DNA from: Raffaelea ambrosiae
Taxonomy: Eukaryota; Ascomycota; Sordariomycetes; Ophiostomatales; Ophiostomataceae
Reading direction: 5' to 3'
NCBI GenBank assembly: GCA_002778195.1
Contig: PCDI01000017.1
Location: 498,872-562,871 of the forward strand
DNA length: 64,000 bases
A program made the position numbers and the translations under genes. The notes below the pieces were generated by a model. It made no database searches. It was not told the DNA's origin and saw only the letters and a list, made by a program, of their open reading frames with translations. Position 1 is the stretch's first letter. Every line of letters starts with the position of its first letter. Of this stretch, positions 11,825 through 22,537 are shown piece after piece.

Positions 11825-13152
11825 TGATGGGTGAACTGCCCGGGGCGCCAGGTTTGATGTAGAAGTGATGTATGCTGAAAGGAAAGGAAAAGAAAGGGGG
11901 AGTTGTGACAGCGTCCAAAAAAGCAAAAATAAAAAATAAAAACAAAAAATAAAAACTTACGTCCCTGAATCTCACAGCCAGGCGCTGGGTACTATGCAAA
12001 TGTGGTGGATCTCGCATTTCGCTGGAATGTCTTTTCTTGGCCAGCTGTGCGAGAAGGCTGACAGCAGATGGAACCATATTACTCTGCATTGTTCGGGGTC
12101 TCAAACGCGCAAACGAAGAATATGACATGGTCCACTCTGCTCCGCAGGGGCACGCCTCGTTCTTACCAATTCGATGCTTACGATGCTTACCTCTTCTGTA
12201 GGACACACCGGAGAAACAAAGAACATTTCCAGCTTCAAACTCCGGGCCTCAGTCGGACAAGAGGAGTTTGTCCATTTTGCCAGACGGTGGCGGCGAGGCT
12301 TCCGAGTCTCCAATTTAACAAGGAGAGAGTGTTTTGGTCCGCCCACTTGTCTAGGAGCAGGAAGTGTGATCGTGCGGACTGGGAGTCGCAGAGCGACCCA
12401 TCAAACAAAGCAAAAAGCTCGTAAGGCAGTATCGTGGGTGGGCGAGTGTAACCTGCCAAGGTCACAGGCAAACGGGGGCCGTGGCCTGAGAGCAGGACGT
12501 GTCTCGTCACCAGAAGGGGCATCCCACGCGCTGTGGCGTTGCAGAAATGGGCAAGACACAGCGGCGAAGAGTGCATTGGACTGTCTTGTCATCCATGGCA
12601 TCTGAGAAGACAGCGTGTGGTACCCAAGATGTCGCAGACCAACCATCATGCTAAACAGAGATGGGCAAGTTCAGAAACGCAGGCGTGGGACAAACAAATA
12701 AGAAAGCAGCCAGCCACGAGAAGGCCGCACAACCGGGAAATAGACGACGCTAGCTACGCCCGGAGAATGGAACTACTCGTACATGGGATCAGTGCTTGGC
12801 GAAGTCGTGCCGTGGGCTTTGCCTTTTTTCGACTCTCACGCATGGTGTGCGACTTGGCCTCATCGAGCACGCAAAAAAACGGACCATCTCCAGGCAACGT
12901 GCGAGCCCCAAAACAAGCCGCATTCTGGTGCCCTCGCAGTCTTTGCCTCATTTGGCGACTGGTGAGCGAGTGAGCACGGCCAATAGTGGGTGGTAGTAGG
13001 GCGTCTCTGTGATAAAAAAAGGGGACAGGGGTTGGTTTTTATTGAGCCCACTGCAACCGCACAATGGACAAAGTAGAAAGCATATTTAAAGGGGCCCATC
13101 ATGCAGAGAGACGAGTCGAAGCAGCAAGAAGCGGTGTCATGTTTTTGAAATG

Positions 13153-13180
<28 letters not shown>
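13153..13180. repeat. GT dinucleotide microsatellite
   Basis: Fourteen uninterrupted GT units in non-coding DNA. Confidence 0.95.
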
Positions 13181-13185
<5 letters not shown>

Positions 13186-13686
13186 TATGGTTGGTGTATA
13201 TCCGGCGTTCAGCAGAAAAGGAGCCCCGTCTCACAGGCTGGACTTGTGAGGCCTTTTTCTTTTAGAAGATTGCGTTCAGTTATTCTATGTGGCCACACGA
13301 AGCGGCTCGGAAAATCCAACTCCTCACCTCCTTCCCTTCCAGGGTGTGTGGCCAAGATGAGCTAAGAGGCGTGCCTTCCATCTTGGGGTGGTGTGCAGCG
13401 GCTGTCACATGACCTTTCTCTTCATCGCTTGATCTCTCGATAGCGTTTAACTACTTGATAGCATCTGTCTCTTTTTTGGTTTTTTCTCTTTTTTTGGGTT
13501 TTACAGGCACGTTGCATTTCCATGCATTTTTGCCTCGTCGTCTACTCAAAATTTTTTTTTTTACCCATGCAGGTACCCAGCAGGACCTAAGCGACTGAGA
13601 TTCGGACCAGGACCTTTTGCGCAAGCCCCCGCAATGCACGCGACGTTATATTTCACCCCTGAAAGGTAAAAGTCGTCTGGTCTTAA

Positions 13687-13702
13687 ATGAGTTTAAACTC
13701 AT
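13687..13702. repeat. Perfect 16-bp palindrome
   Basis: ATGAGTTTAAACTCAT is identical to its reverse complement. It lies in the middle of the gene-free spacer and could be a dimeric protein site or chance. Confidence 0.7.
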
Positions 13703-15188
13703 CCCCCCTAAACCGCAGTGGGAAATGGTGGCGTCGTAGCAGGAGCGCTATTTTGCAAGGCGCCGACGATTGGGTCATTCTCAGGAACAGGGTGGTCTAG
13801 AGCGGACCTTATTCGTCTTTGAGTCGACGGGTGAATCGGCGGGTGTTAGGCCGCTGCTTATTTTCTTTCTTTTGCCCCCCCCCCCCCTGGTCATTTTTTT
13901 TTTCTTTTTTTTTTTTTCTCTTGCTCTTTATTCTTGTCTTCTTGGCTTCTGTTACGCTGTCTCCGCACCCACGATGAGTTTCCTTTCTCAGAGCCTCCAG
14001 AAAGTATCATGCCTCAACGGTTTCCAGTGGCTTGAAAGAAGGCATGCCCCCGTTTCTTCCTGATGGCCCATTATCAAGGCAAATATCCCATTCCTTGAGT
14101 AGTGATTATTAGTTGCTGAACTTGAACTCTCGCGTGGCAAGCACTTTTGCCTGTTTCTCAACAACACATGGTTAACCTCCGTAGCGAGGCAATAATCTTG
14201 GCAGATTATCCTACATAGTACTTTGTATGTGAAGGGCCCTGAAGATACTTTTTTGGGCGCTTAGAAATAGGGCCAAGAGATACCTGGTCGGGAGAGCATC
14301 ACAACCAGACGAACAAAGATGCTTAGCCTGGATAATCTTATTCTGCTGCCCCTATTGCTCAGTACCGGATCCTCGCCGCCAGGTTTCTGCTTGATCCCGC
14401 GCTTCCTCCCATTGGACGAAACCAGCAGCGTGCTTCCTTTGCTAGGCAGCCATGGCGCTAGGCCTGTTCCTGGCAGGTCGTGAACTCCCGGCGGCTCTTG
14501 CAAATGGCCAAATATTCGGTCGTATTTCTCACTGTATGCGTCTCCATGTGTATGAACAGGGCGCGTGCCCAGGGTTGCGGACAAGGACCCAGAGGCCTAT
14601 GGAGACCGAAAGGATGTGCCGTCCTGTATGATGAAGAGCATCGTGCGGACTCCCCATGACACCCAGCCAGTGTTTCTGGCCGCCAAGTGGGTTAGGGTCA
14701 CTCGACTCTCCTTGGCCTCCCCCCCCCTTCCTCCCCCTTTGCTGACTGCCATTCTTTTATGGGATATCCCGTTTGGGCAGAGCTATGTCCGAGCAGAGAT
14801 TTACGTGATGGCCTTCTTAATACTCCCCGGCTTCTCCTCTCCTCCTTCTGCTTCTTCTCTTTTCTTTTTCCCTTCCCTTCTCCTTCATCCGTCTAATTAC
14901 CCATCACCAACAAGCGGCCTGCCTTCCCTTCGTGCCGTGCATTCCTTCGAGGTTTGCGTCCTTTCGTTTGATCTATTGATCACGTTTTGCTTTTCCTTAT
15001 TCACTTATACACTCTTTCCAACCCAACAACCGTCTCTCTTGCCTTCCAGGCATCGTCACTCTTTTTTGATTTTTGTGCTCACGGGTTCTCCCTCTCTCCA
15101 CTTCCCCGGAACCGTGCCAATACACTCGTTTTTTTTTCAAACATTCAAAGATCATCCGCACACAAACCCCATCCGGCTAGCGACCAAC

Positions 15189-18014
15189 ATGTCCGCAACG
15201 CTCAAGAAGGCCCTCGCCCTGGCTGCGGTCTCGGCGACGGCTGGTGTGGCCGCCTCGAGCGCCCAGGTGAACGTCTACTTTGGCCAGCACGGCAGCAACG
15301 AACTGGCCGATGTGTGTGCCACGGGCGTCGACTACGTGACCCTGGCCTTCATCAACGTGTCGCCCGAGAACGGCGGCAGTGCCGGCTATGCGGGCGACAA
15401 CTTTGCAGGCCACTGCTGGGCCGGCTACTACCCCAACTCGGTGCTGCTGGAGAACTGCCCGTACATCTCGACCACGGGCATCCAGCGCTGCCACGAGCTC
15501 GGCGTCAAGGTCCTGCTCTCGATCGGCGGCGTCTTCGACGCCAGCTCCAACTACACGCTGTCCAGCGACGCCAACGCCGAGCACTTTGCCGACTTCCTGT
15601 GGGGCAGCTTCGGGCCCTACGACCCGTCCTACACGGGGCCCCGGCCGTTCGACACCGCCACCGAGCACAACTACGTCGACGGCTTCGACCTGGACATTGA
15701 AGAAAAGTTCGACAACGCCGGCCCCTGGAACACGCTCGTGTCGTCGCTGCGCTCCAAGTTTTCGACGGCCGCCGGCGAGTTTTTGATCACGGCCGCGCCC
15801 CAGTGCCCCTACAACTACGCCGGCTTCGAGATGGGCGACATCCTCGCCCACTCGCAGTTCGACCGTCTGTGGATCCAGTTCTACAACAACGCGGCCTGCG
15901 ACGCCCTCAACGGCGCCTTCAACTACGACAACTGGCTGTCGTACCTCGCCACCACCCCCAACGCCAACACGCCGCTCTTCATCGGCCTGCCGGGCTCCTC
16001 GGCGGCCGCCGGTAGCGGCTACCTGACCGCGGCCCAGGCCACCGCCCTGCTCACCAAGTACAAGAGCCACGCCAACTTTGGCGGCGTCATGGTCTGGGAC
16101 GAGTTCTACGCCCTGAGCAACACGGTCGTCAACACGGCCGGCCAGTCGGTCAACTACCTCGAGCTCGTCCAGGAGGCCGTCGGCGCCACGGGCCCCACGC
16201 CGCCGCCGCCGGTGTCGTCCAGCAGCAGCAGCAGCAGCATCGTGCCGTCCAGCACCCCTGTCCCGTCGAGCACCTCGAGCCATTCCGTGCCCGTTTCGTC
16301 GACCCCGATTTCCTCGTCGTCCAGCATCTCGTCCACTGCCTCGTCCACTGCCTCGTCCACCATCTCGACCACCTCAATCTGTTCCTCGTCGAGCGTCATC
16401 TCCTCGTCTTCCGCTCCCATTTCCTCGCCGCCGGCCTCTTCTAGCAGCGTCCCGTCTTCCTCGATCTCCTCGAGCGTGATTTCGTCGTCCAGCTCCTCCT
16501 CGTGGTCGAGCATCGTCCCTTCGTCGTCCAGCTCCTCGGTCAGCGTCCCTCTCTCGACCGGCCCCTCATCTTCGAGCATCATCCCTTCGTCGTCCAGCTC
16601 CTCGGTCAGCGTCCCTCTGTCGACCGGCCCCTCATCTTCGAGCGTGATCCCTTCGTCTTCGGTCTCCTCCGTGCCTCTGTCGACCGGCCCGTCGTCGTCG
16701 GCTCCCATTTCCTCCTCGTCAGTGCCGGTCTCCTCGCCGTCTATTTCGTCGCCGCCCGTCTCTTCTCCGGTGCCGTCGTCCAGCTTCCAGTCGCCATCCT
16801 CCTCGGCGCCACACTCGTGGAGCAACTCTTCGATCAGCAGCGGCAGCAGCAGCTTTGTTCCCTCGTCGTCATTTGTGCCTTCCTCTTCGTCTCTGACCTC
16901 GGTTACCCCGTCGTCTTCCAGCGTGCCTTCCTCGTCGGTCCCTGTTCCCTCTGGCTCCGTCTCGAGCGGCCCCGTCTCGACGCCCACGTCTTGGACGACC
17001 AGCACTGTCCAGTCGACGATCACCAGCACGATCACCTCGTGCGCCCCGACGGTCACGAACTGCCCTGTCGGCAAGGTCACGACCGTGATTGTCGACCTCT
17101 ACACCACCGTGTGCCCCGTCACGGAGTCCACCTCGAGCGTTCCTGTGGCTACCCCCACATCTTGGACGACGAGCACGGCCAAGTCGACCATCACCAGCAC
17201 CATCACCTCCTGCGCTCCGACCGTCACGAACTGCCCTGTTGGCAAGGTCACGACCGTGACTGTCGACCTGTACACGACCGTGTGCCCTGTCACCGAGACC
17301 GAGACCGGCAAGAAGACCAAGCCCACCGCCTCGGCCACGGGCACCACCCCGGCTGCGACCCCGGCTGAGACCCCGGCTGAGACCCCGGCTGAGACCCCAG
17401 CCAAGACCCCAGCTGGCACTCCTCCTGCTGGCGAGACGACCACCACGACTGCCACGACCGCCCCGACGGGCGCGGAGACGACCACCACCCGTGTCCACAC
17501 CACCATCTACAGCACGCAGTACTACACTGTGAGCAAGTGCGCTCCGGGTTTCCCCAACTGCCCGGTTGCGACCAGCAGCCAGGTCGTGGTCGTCCAGGAG
17601 ACCACTGCCTACGTGGTCCCGGCCACGTCGGTTCCGTCGGCCTCTGCGTCCCCGTCGCCTTCTCTGCCCGCCAAGGTCATTGTGCCGCCGTACGCCGCCA
17701 ACACCACCGTGACGCTGTCGCTGTCGACGGTGAAGAAGCCCGTTGCACCTACGGGCCTGTCCAGCGCGATCCCTGTGTCGGGCAAGCCGTTCGGCCAGCC
17801 TTCTGGCCAGCCTTCTAGCAAGCCTTCTGCTCCTGTGTCGGCCCAGCCTTCGGGCCAGCCGTCGTCGACGCCTGTTGGCACCAAGTCCTCCTCTGTGCCG
17901 AGCTCGACGCCGGTATACACGCCGTCGGTTGTGACCGCCGGCGCTGCTTCGGTGCCGGGCTCCATGGGCCTGGCGGCGCTGATGGCGGTCGGCCTGGCCA
18001 TGCTGATGATGTGA
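15189..18014 (+). CDS. GH18 chitinase with Ser/Thr-rich region and GPI-anchor signal
   Basis: A single exon of 941 residues. The start at 15189 is chosen because a signal peptide follows at once (MSATLKKALALAAVSATAGV) and the upstream open frame is CT-rich leader. A class III-type glycoside hydrolase family 18 domain spans about residues 26-330. It has the LLSIGG strand motif and the catalytic DxxDxDxE motif, DGFDLDIE at 164-171, with E171 as the proton donor. From about 335 to 600 the chain is almost all Ser, Pro and Val in short repeats. Two near-identical Cys-containing units follow (encoded about 16984-17127 and 17152-17298), each with ITSCAPTVTNCPVGKVTTV, then a third diverged copy. The C-terminus is a hydrophobic tail after small residues, typical of GPI attachment. 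The enzyme should act on wall chitin at the cell surface during growth, separation or remodelling. No chitin-binding module is visible. Confidence 0.93.
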   Translation: MSATLKKALALAAVSATAGVAASSAQVNVYFGQHGSNELADVCATGVDYVTLAFINVSPENGGSAGYAGDNFAGHCWAGYYPNSVLLENCPYISTTGIQRCHELGVKVLLSIGGVFDASSNYTLSSDANAEHFADFLWGSFGPYDPSYTGPRPFDTATEHNYVDGFDLDIEEKFDNAGPWNTLVSSLRSKFSTAAGEFLITAAPQCPYNYAGFEMGDILAHSQFDRLWIQFYNNAACDALNGAFNYDNWLSYLATTPNANTPLFIGLPGSSAAAGSGYLTAAQATALLTKYKSHANFGGVMVWDEFYALSNTVVNTAGQSVNYLELVQEAVGATGPTPPPPVSSSSSSSSIVPSSTPVPSSTSSHSVPVSSTPISSSSSISSTASSTASSTISTTSICSSSSVISSSSAPISSPPASSSSVPSSSISSSVISSSSSSSWSSIVPSSSSSSVSVPLSTGPSSSSIIPSSSSSSVSVPLSTGPSSSSVIPSSSVSSVPLSTGPSSSAPISSSSVPVSSPSISSPPVSSPVPSSSFQSPSSSAPHSWSNSSISSGSSSFVPSSSFVPSSSSLTSVTPSSSSVPSSSVPVPSGSVSSGPVSTPTSWTTSTVQSTITSTITSCAPTVTNCPVGKVTTVIVDLYTTVCPVTESTSSVPVATPTSWTTSTAKSTITSTITSCAPTVTNCPVGKVTTVTVDLYTTVCPVTETETGKKTKPTASATGTTPAATPAETPAETPAETPAKTPAGTPPAGETTTTTATTAPTGAETTTTRVHTTIYSTQYYTVSKCAPGFPNCPVATSSQVVVVQETTAYVVPATSVPSASASPSPSLPAKVIVPPYAANTTVTLSLSTVKKPVAPTGLSSAIPVSGKPFGQPSGQPSSKPSAPVSAQPSGQPSSTPVGTKSSSVPSSTPVYTPSVVTAGAASVPGSMGLAALMAVGLAMLMM
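16984..17298 (+). repeat. Tandem Cys-module repeat inside the chitinase
   Basis: Two tandem units of about 50 codons encode nearly the same peptide (TSWTTST...ITSTITSCAP...VGKVTTV...VCPVTE). The second copy keeps four Cys at matching positions. A third, diverged unit follows at about 17490-17620. Confidence 0.85.
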
Positions 18015-18987
18015 GAAGAAAAGAAAAGGAAGGAGCAGAATTTTACTGAATACCCCTGCTTTTTTTTTCCTGTCGTTGGTTCCTTCTCCCTCTCTCCCTC
18101 TTTTTTCCTTTTCTTCTCCCATTGATTCTCTTCCATGTCTGTCTATAGTGTAGTTAGCAATTTGATTGCCATGGCATTGAAAGCATTTTCGGGCTTCCGT
18201 CTACTTTCTTTCCTTTTGTCTTTGTGAATTCTCTTCTTCTCTCTGGGCTTATGTATCAAACCGGCTGACCTGTATATGTGTCTCCTCTTACCGGTTAATG
18301 TATCTTATGTGCATGGCAAGCTTTCAAACAAAAGAATCTCATTATCACGACCTGTCAGTCATGGAGTGCGTGCGTGGAGCGGCCTGGTTGAATAAGCACC
18401 ATTTTTCTTTCTCGCGGGACCAAACAGTGTCAGCATGTTTTTATCTGTATTTTTGGACTTCGATTGTTTTGTTTGTATTCTGGGATAGCCAAGAGGTTCT
18501 TGCTGACGAAATCTTGATGGCTGATGCACCTACTATGTAGAAGCGACGTCCGATCGACGAGATCTGCGCTTATGTGGCACGAATTGGGCAGGTACGGGGT
18601 ACAAAGTAGAGTCATCGGGGGCGCAGAGGGGGGGGGGGTGTACATAAGTGGGGCTAAGCCGCAATGTTCTTTCCAACCCAGGCCGGCTCGAGGACCAACA
18701 ATCTGGACAGTCTGAATTTTATATAAAGTTTATTTCTCCCCGCCAATGTTGCCTTTCTTTCTTTCCCTTTCTCCTCTTCTCTTCCCTCCCCCATCCATCT
18801 TTTCCACATGTTGTGGCTTCACTTTTGATTGTTTTCCATCAACGAAAACTCCGTCAATCCCAGAGAAGAGGAACAAAAAAAAAAGACAACTTCCACTTGT
18901 TCTTGCTTCTTCTCACCCCTTCCTTTCTTCCTTTCAGCTTCGGCCTCTTCCTAGTTTAAGAGGCCGACTCCCCGTGCGCTCTGCAAG
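18015..18987. other. Spacer between chitinase and bZIP genes
   Basis: This 970 bp stretch holds the chitinase 3' region (pyrimidine-rich, 18060-18130) and the promoter and leader of the bZIP gene, with a G-run at 18629-18638 and a TATA-like site at 18720. No gene is seen. Confidence 0.5.
18720..18727 (+). promoter_or_regulatory. Candidate TATA box of the bZIP gene
   Basis: TATATAAA stands about 260 bp before the proposed ATG and is followed by a CT-rich initiation-like region at 18740-18800. Position and match are the only evidence. Confidence 0.4.
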
Positions 18988-20192
18988 AATGGACACCACA
19001 GGACCAACAACGGTGGCGTACATCCGCAACGCAGCCCAGTTCTGGTTCCCCGCCAGTCAGGCTTCCGTGCCCGTCGATTCCACTTAACGAGCGCTCCCTT
19101 GGACACGGAAGCTTTGCCAATTCCCAGCGACCCTTCTTCACAGCGAACCAGAACCCGTGGGTTGGAGACGGATACCATCCACCGCCTCCTACATCGCTCA
19201 CGAACTCCCCTTTTGTTGATTTCCCCCCTAGTACTGCAGCGTTTTTTGCGTTTTCTTCTTCTCCTGGTGCCGATCTCGATCTGTTGGCGGCCGCCACATC
19301 TGCGGCAGACTGGCAATCTCTGTTTTCAATCGATCCAGCATCTCTTGATTCGTCTTCTACCCCTCTTCCTGCAGCAATTTCTGTTTCGACTACACTTCCT
19401 GCAGTCGAGGCAACAACAACAGCAACAACAGAACTATCTTTGCAAGACAGCAGCGGCGGCGACGACATCGTCGACCAGCTGGACGTGGACTGGACTTCGT
19501 TCATTGCCATGCCAGCCAGCCACACAGCAGCCAACAACAACCCAACCACTGCCTTCTCTGCTGCATCTGCCCTGCCCACCGGTGTGACACCTGCTCTTCT
19601 TCCCGAAGAGACCGGGCCGGGCGGTGCCGCTTGTTCTTCTGCTTCTTCTGCTTCTATTTCTCCTGCTCTCTCGTCTCACAACACTCCCTCGTCTTCTTCC
19701 ATGACCGATGCTGGTGTGTCTTCCTTGTTTGCATTCTTGGAACCGCCTTCCTCTTCCACTACGCCGCCTTCTACTTCTCTTGCTTCTGCACCCGCTATTG
19801 CTACTGCCTCTGATTCTTCTACTACCAGCGGCGGAAGCAGCAGCAACAGCAACCGCCATCCTGGCCTGACGCTCCCGGATGGCTACAGACAAAAACAGTC
19901 ACGGAAACAGTCCGCCTCAAACGAGGATACTGACCCGGACCTGCTTATCAAGCGGCAACGCAACAGCCTGGCGGCGCGCAAGTACCGCCAGAAAAAGCTG
20001 GACCGGATCAGCGAGCTTGAGGCTGAGGTGGGCCAGCTGCAGGAGGAACGGGATTCACTGCGAATCCAGTTGGCACGACAGGAAGCCGAGACGGCCGCCT
20101 TACGAGAAATGCTTATGAACGGCAGTGGTAATGGTGGGAGTTACGGTGGTGGCGGCGGGAAAGGAGGAACAAAACGGAAAAAGAGATCATGA
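18988..20192 (+). CDS. bZIP transcription factor
   Basis: The coding frame from 19128 to the stop at 20192 ends in a clear bZIP domain. The basic region KRQRNSLAARKYRQKK carries the N-x7-R signature, N289 and R297 in this model. A leucine-zipper coiled coil follows, then a short Gly/Lys-rich tail. The N-terminal part is Ser/Thr/Ala-rich with Trp- and Phe-containing acidic patches, as in activation regions. The 5' end is uncertain. The bZIP frame has no ATG until 19509, while 18988 is an ATG in good context but another frame. My model joins 18988-19017 to 19128 through a GTACAT donor and a CCCAG acceptor, giving 364 residues. Alternatives are a different intron, a frameshift near 19080, or a start at 19509. 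The basic region differs from CPC-1/GCN4, so I do not assign a pathway. Confidence 0.75.
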
Positions 20193-21744
20193 ACCAGTGA
20201 TGCATGAAAAGAAAGACAATATAAATTTTATTTTATAGTCTACTCTATCCAAACGAGTGGCCGGCCTGGAAACCTTTGAATCAGATACCAAATGAAAGAT
20301 GTTAGCGCGCTACTCTTGCTCCCTTTTGTGTGTGTGTTTTGTGACTGAAAAATGAATGGTATTGTGCTGCTATCAGACGATGTCGGCTCTTAGGTGACAT
20401 ATAGTACATGGTTTGTTTTCATGGGCGTTGCAAGGGAGAAGTATTGCAACGTTTGTTCTCAACATAGGGAACGCTTTTTTTTCTTCATGCAGACTTGTAT
20501 ATGTGTATTGTGCTATCTGTATAGGGAGTGTGTGATGTTTCTCTTACCTTGATGTATAAACTGGTCACACTGTTTGGCGATGCTTGGCGTGAAGCCCACG
20601 AATCGAAGCGGCAAACTCACGATGTGAAGATGCAAGATTGAAGAAGGGTCAAGCTTCCACCGACGACGGCCAAGACACGCAGAATTTATACGGCCCAACT
20701 TCCGAGATCCTGATCATATTACACGCACACAAAAATTATAAAAAAACTGGTATGGTATTTCTGATTTCCAAGATCCAACGCCAAAGCCAGCTAGGCATCT
20801 CCCCCACACCCCCTCTCAGAAGCATATAGACAGATTATGATTCATTTCTCGTCATATCAGTGACGAACGTTGCATGTGCTCTTTTTGCCGGCCCGGAGTA
20901 CATAATTCTGGCATGGCCCTCAAACCATGGTGATCCGTCTCGCAGCTTGACGTCGATGGTCAAGCTCTATAGCCAGTCGCCGTGCGGGTTGGAGTACGAT
21001 TCTACAACTTTCTGTTTGCTTTGGTGTGATTTTATGTCTTCTTAATTTGTTCTTTGATTTGTTTTCATTTGTCCTGTATGTACTTTTCTTCTGTTGGTTT
21101 ATCTAATTGTTCTCGCTGCTCTACTCAAAGGGGTGTCTTCAGCGCTGCCACTGATCTCCTATCCTGACCTCACCACATCCCCAATGTCGAACAGAAAACG
21201 CTCAGTGACAGCGAGCATGCCACCCTGCCCCTTTCGCACACTCTTCTGCCTTATCTTGTCGAAACTTTCCACTCCACGGCCTAGAGGATACCAAGACTGA
21301 ATGATGGGCAGTTGATGCAGAGTGATTCAAAATGAATCATCCGCTAGATACACGCCTCTTCCGATTTGGGACTAGCGCTAAGTAATCTGCCTGACCCATG
21401 TACCTCGTACATGTCAGTACAATTGCGTATAAGTCAGCAGAGCTGTTGTCGCCCAGCTCTCTTGTTGACCCATCTGTTTGACATGTTTTTATTTCATGGT
21501 CAACTCGTAATGTTCATGAAAACCCGCCATTTGATGAAAATTGGGGATCAAATATGCACTTGGCCCAGCGTTCCTACGAAACGAGAAAGAAAATGAAGCA
21601 GTGTTTCATGTTTCCAGAGACTGGAACAGGAGGCTTTGCACGTTTCAGGCCCGAAAGCCAGTTGTTTCGGCAAGAATGTAGACCAGAAGAACTCTTAGCA
21701 CAGCACACCAAAAAAGTGAAGCAAAAGAAAATACAATTGGCTTG

Positions 21745-21776
<32 letters not shown>

Positions 21777-21787
21777 CATTCATCACC
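20193..21787. other. 1.6 kb spacer
   Basis: No supportable gene. The left part holds A/T-rich 3' sequence of the bZIP gene. A CA microsatellite at 21745-21772 lies just before the start of the MYND gene. Confidence 0.55.
21745..21772. repeat. CA dinucleotide microsatellite in a 5' leader
   Basis: Fourteen CA units end 15 bp before the ATG at 21788, so the repeat is probably transcribed in the 5' untranslated region of the MYND gene. Confidence 0.9.
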
Positions 21788-22537
21788 ATGTCCATACCAG
21801 ACCTCAGTGACCGCACGCTTTTCCCACCTTTTCTGGAGCTGCCACAGGAGGAGGAGGTGGAGAGTGATGCTCGTCCTTCCGGGGACGTCTACCTGATCGC
21901 CCAGGTGAAGGACAACATGACCATCACCAAACCCACGCTCGTGCTCACGGACCGCGACGGCCACCCGTTTGCGATCGTGTTCGAGGGCTACGGCCGCGAC
22001 GAGCTGGACCTGGCCAAGATGGGCCTGCGCAAGGGCGCCACGGCCATCGTCCGGGGGGCGAGAAGGGTCGTGTCCAGCGGCCCAGAAGGATCGGCCGACC
22101 CCAAGGACAGACGCCCCATTGTGCGCATCGCCCGCGGAGAGGCACACCGCGTGCGGGCCGTGCCGGCCAGTCTGGACAAGGTGGTGGCGCTGGCCACACA
22201 CCTGAGGCGGCAGCAGCAGCAGCAGGCCAGCGAGGCGACGACGGCGGGCCATGGACACAACAACAGGCACTGCCATGCATGTGGCAAGGCCAGCGACAAA
22301 GCCAGCGGGTCCGCGACAGAAGAGACCCCGGCGCCAACGAAGCTTCTGAAATGCACAGGCTGTGGCCAGACGTGGTATTGCAACCGGGTAGGTTCACATA
22401 TGACTTGCAGAAAAAAGAAAGAACAAAAAAAAACGGCTCTCTGCTGACATAACCAGACCTGCCAGACAAAAGGCTGGGCAGATGGGCACAAGGGCGAGTG
22501 CAAGGCACTACGAGGGGTGTGTTCCATTTGGGGTTGA
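21788..22537 (+). CDS. MYND zinc-finger protein
   Basis: Exon 1 is 21788-22387 and exon 2 is 22457-22537. The intron at 22388-22456 has a GTAGGT donor, a GCTGAC branch site and a CAG acceptor. The product is 226 residues. The first 140 residues form a mixed beta/helix region of unknown type (GDVYLIAQVKDNMTITKPTL, then AIVRGARRV). A Gln/His linker follows, then a complete MYND-type finger: CHACGK, KCTGCGQTWYCNR, and after the splice TCQTKGW, HKGEC. The zinc ligands are complete only in the spliced form. MYND fingers normally bind Pro-rich partner peptides. The protein stops 11 residues after the last finger Cys, so a further 3' exon cannot be excluded. Function unknown. Confidence 0.82.

Larger units (their letters stand above)
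11825..15188. other. 3.4 kb gene-free spacer
   Basis: No supportable coding region. Features seen are A-rich DNA near 11890-11960, a GT microsatellite at 13153-13180, a 16-bp palindrome at 13687-13702, C- and T-runs near 13877-13918, and a long CT-rich leader (about 14700-15180) just before the chitinase ATG. The chitinase frame stays open back to 14565. That stretch reads as translated pyrimidine-rich DNA and not as protein. Confidence 0.55.

Noticed and set aside
14565..15188. N-terminal extension of the chitinase frame
   Set aside because: It is translated CT-rich leader with Leu/Phe/Ser/Pro runs. The signal peptide starts at 15189.
15177..18122. Several 300-400 codon minus-strand frames
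   Set aside because: They are antisense to the chitinase. Their Glu/Asp/Gly and Arg-rich repeats mirror the Ser/Thr/Pro codons of the stalk.
18988..20192. Identity of the bZIP protein as HacA or CPC-1
   Set aside because: There is no long region after the zipper with an unconventional intron as in HacA, and the basic region differs from CPC-1/GCN4.
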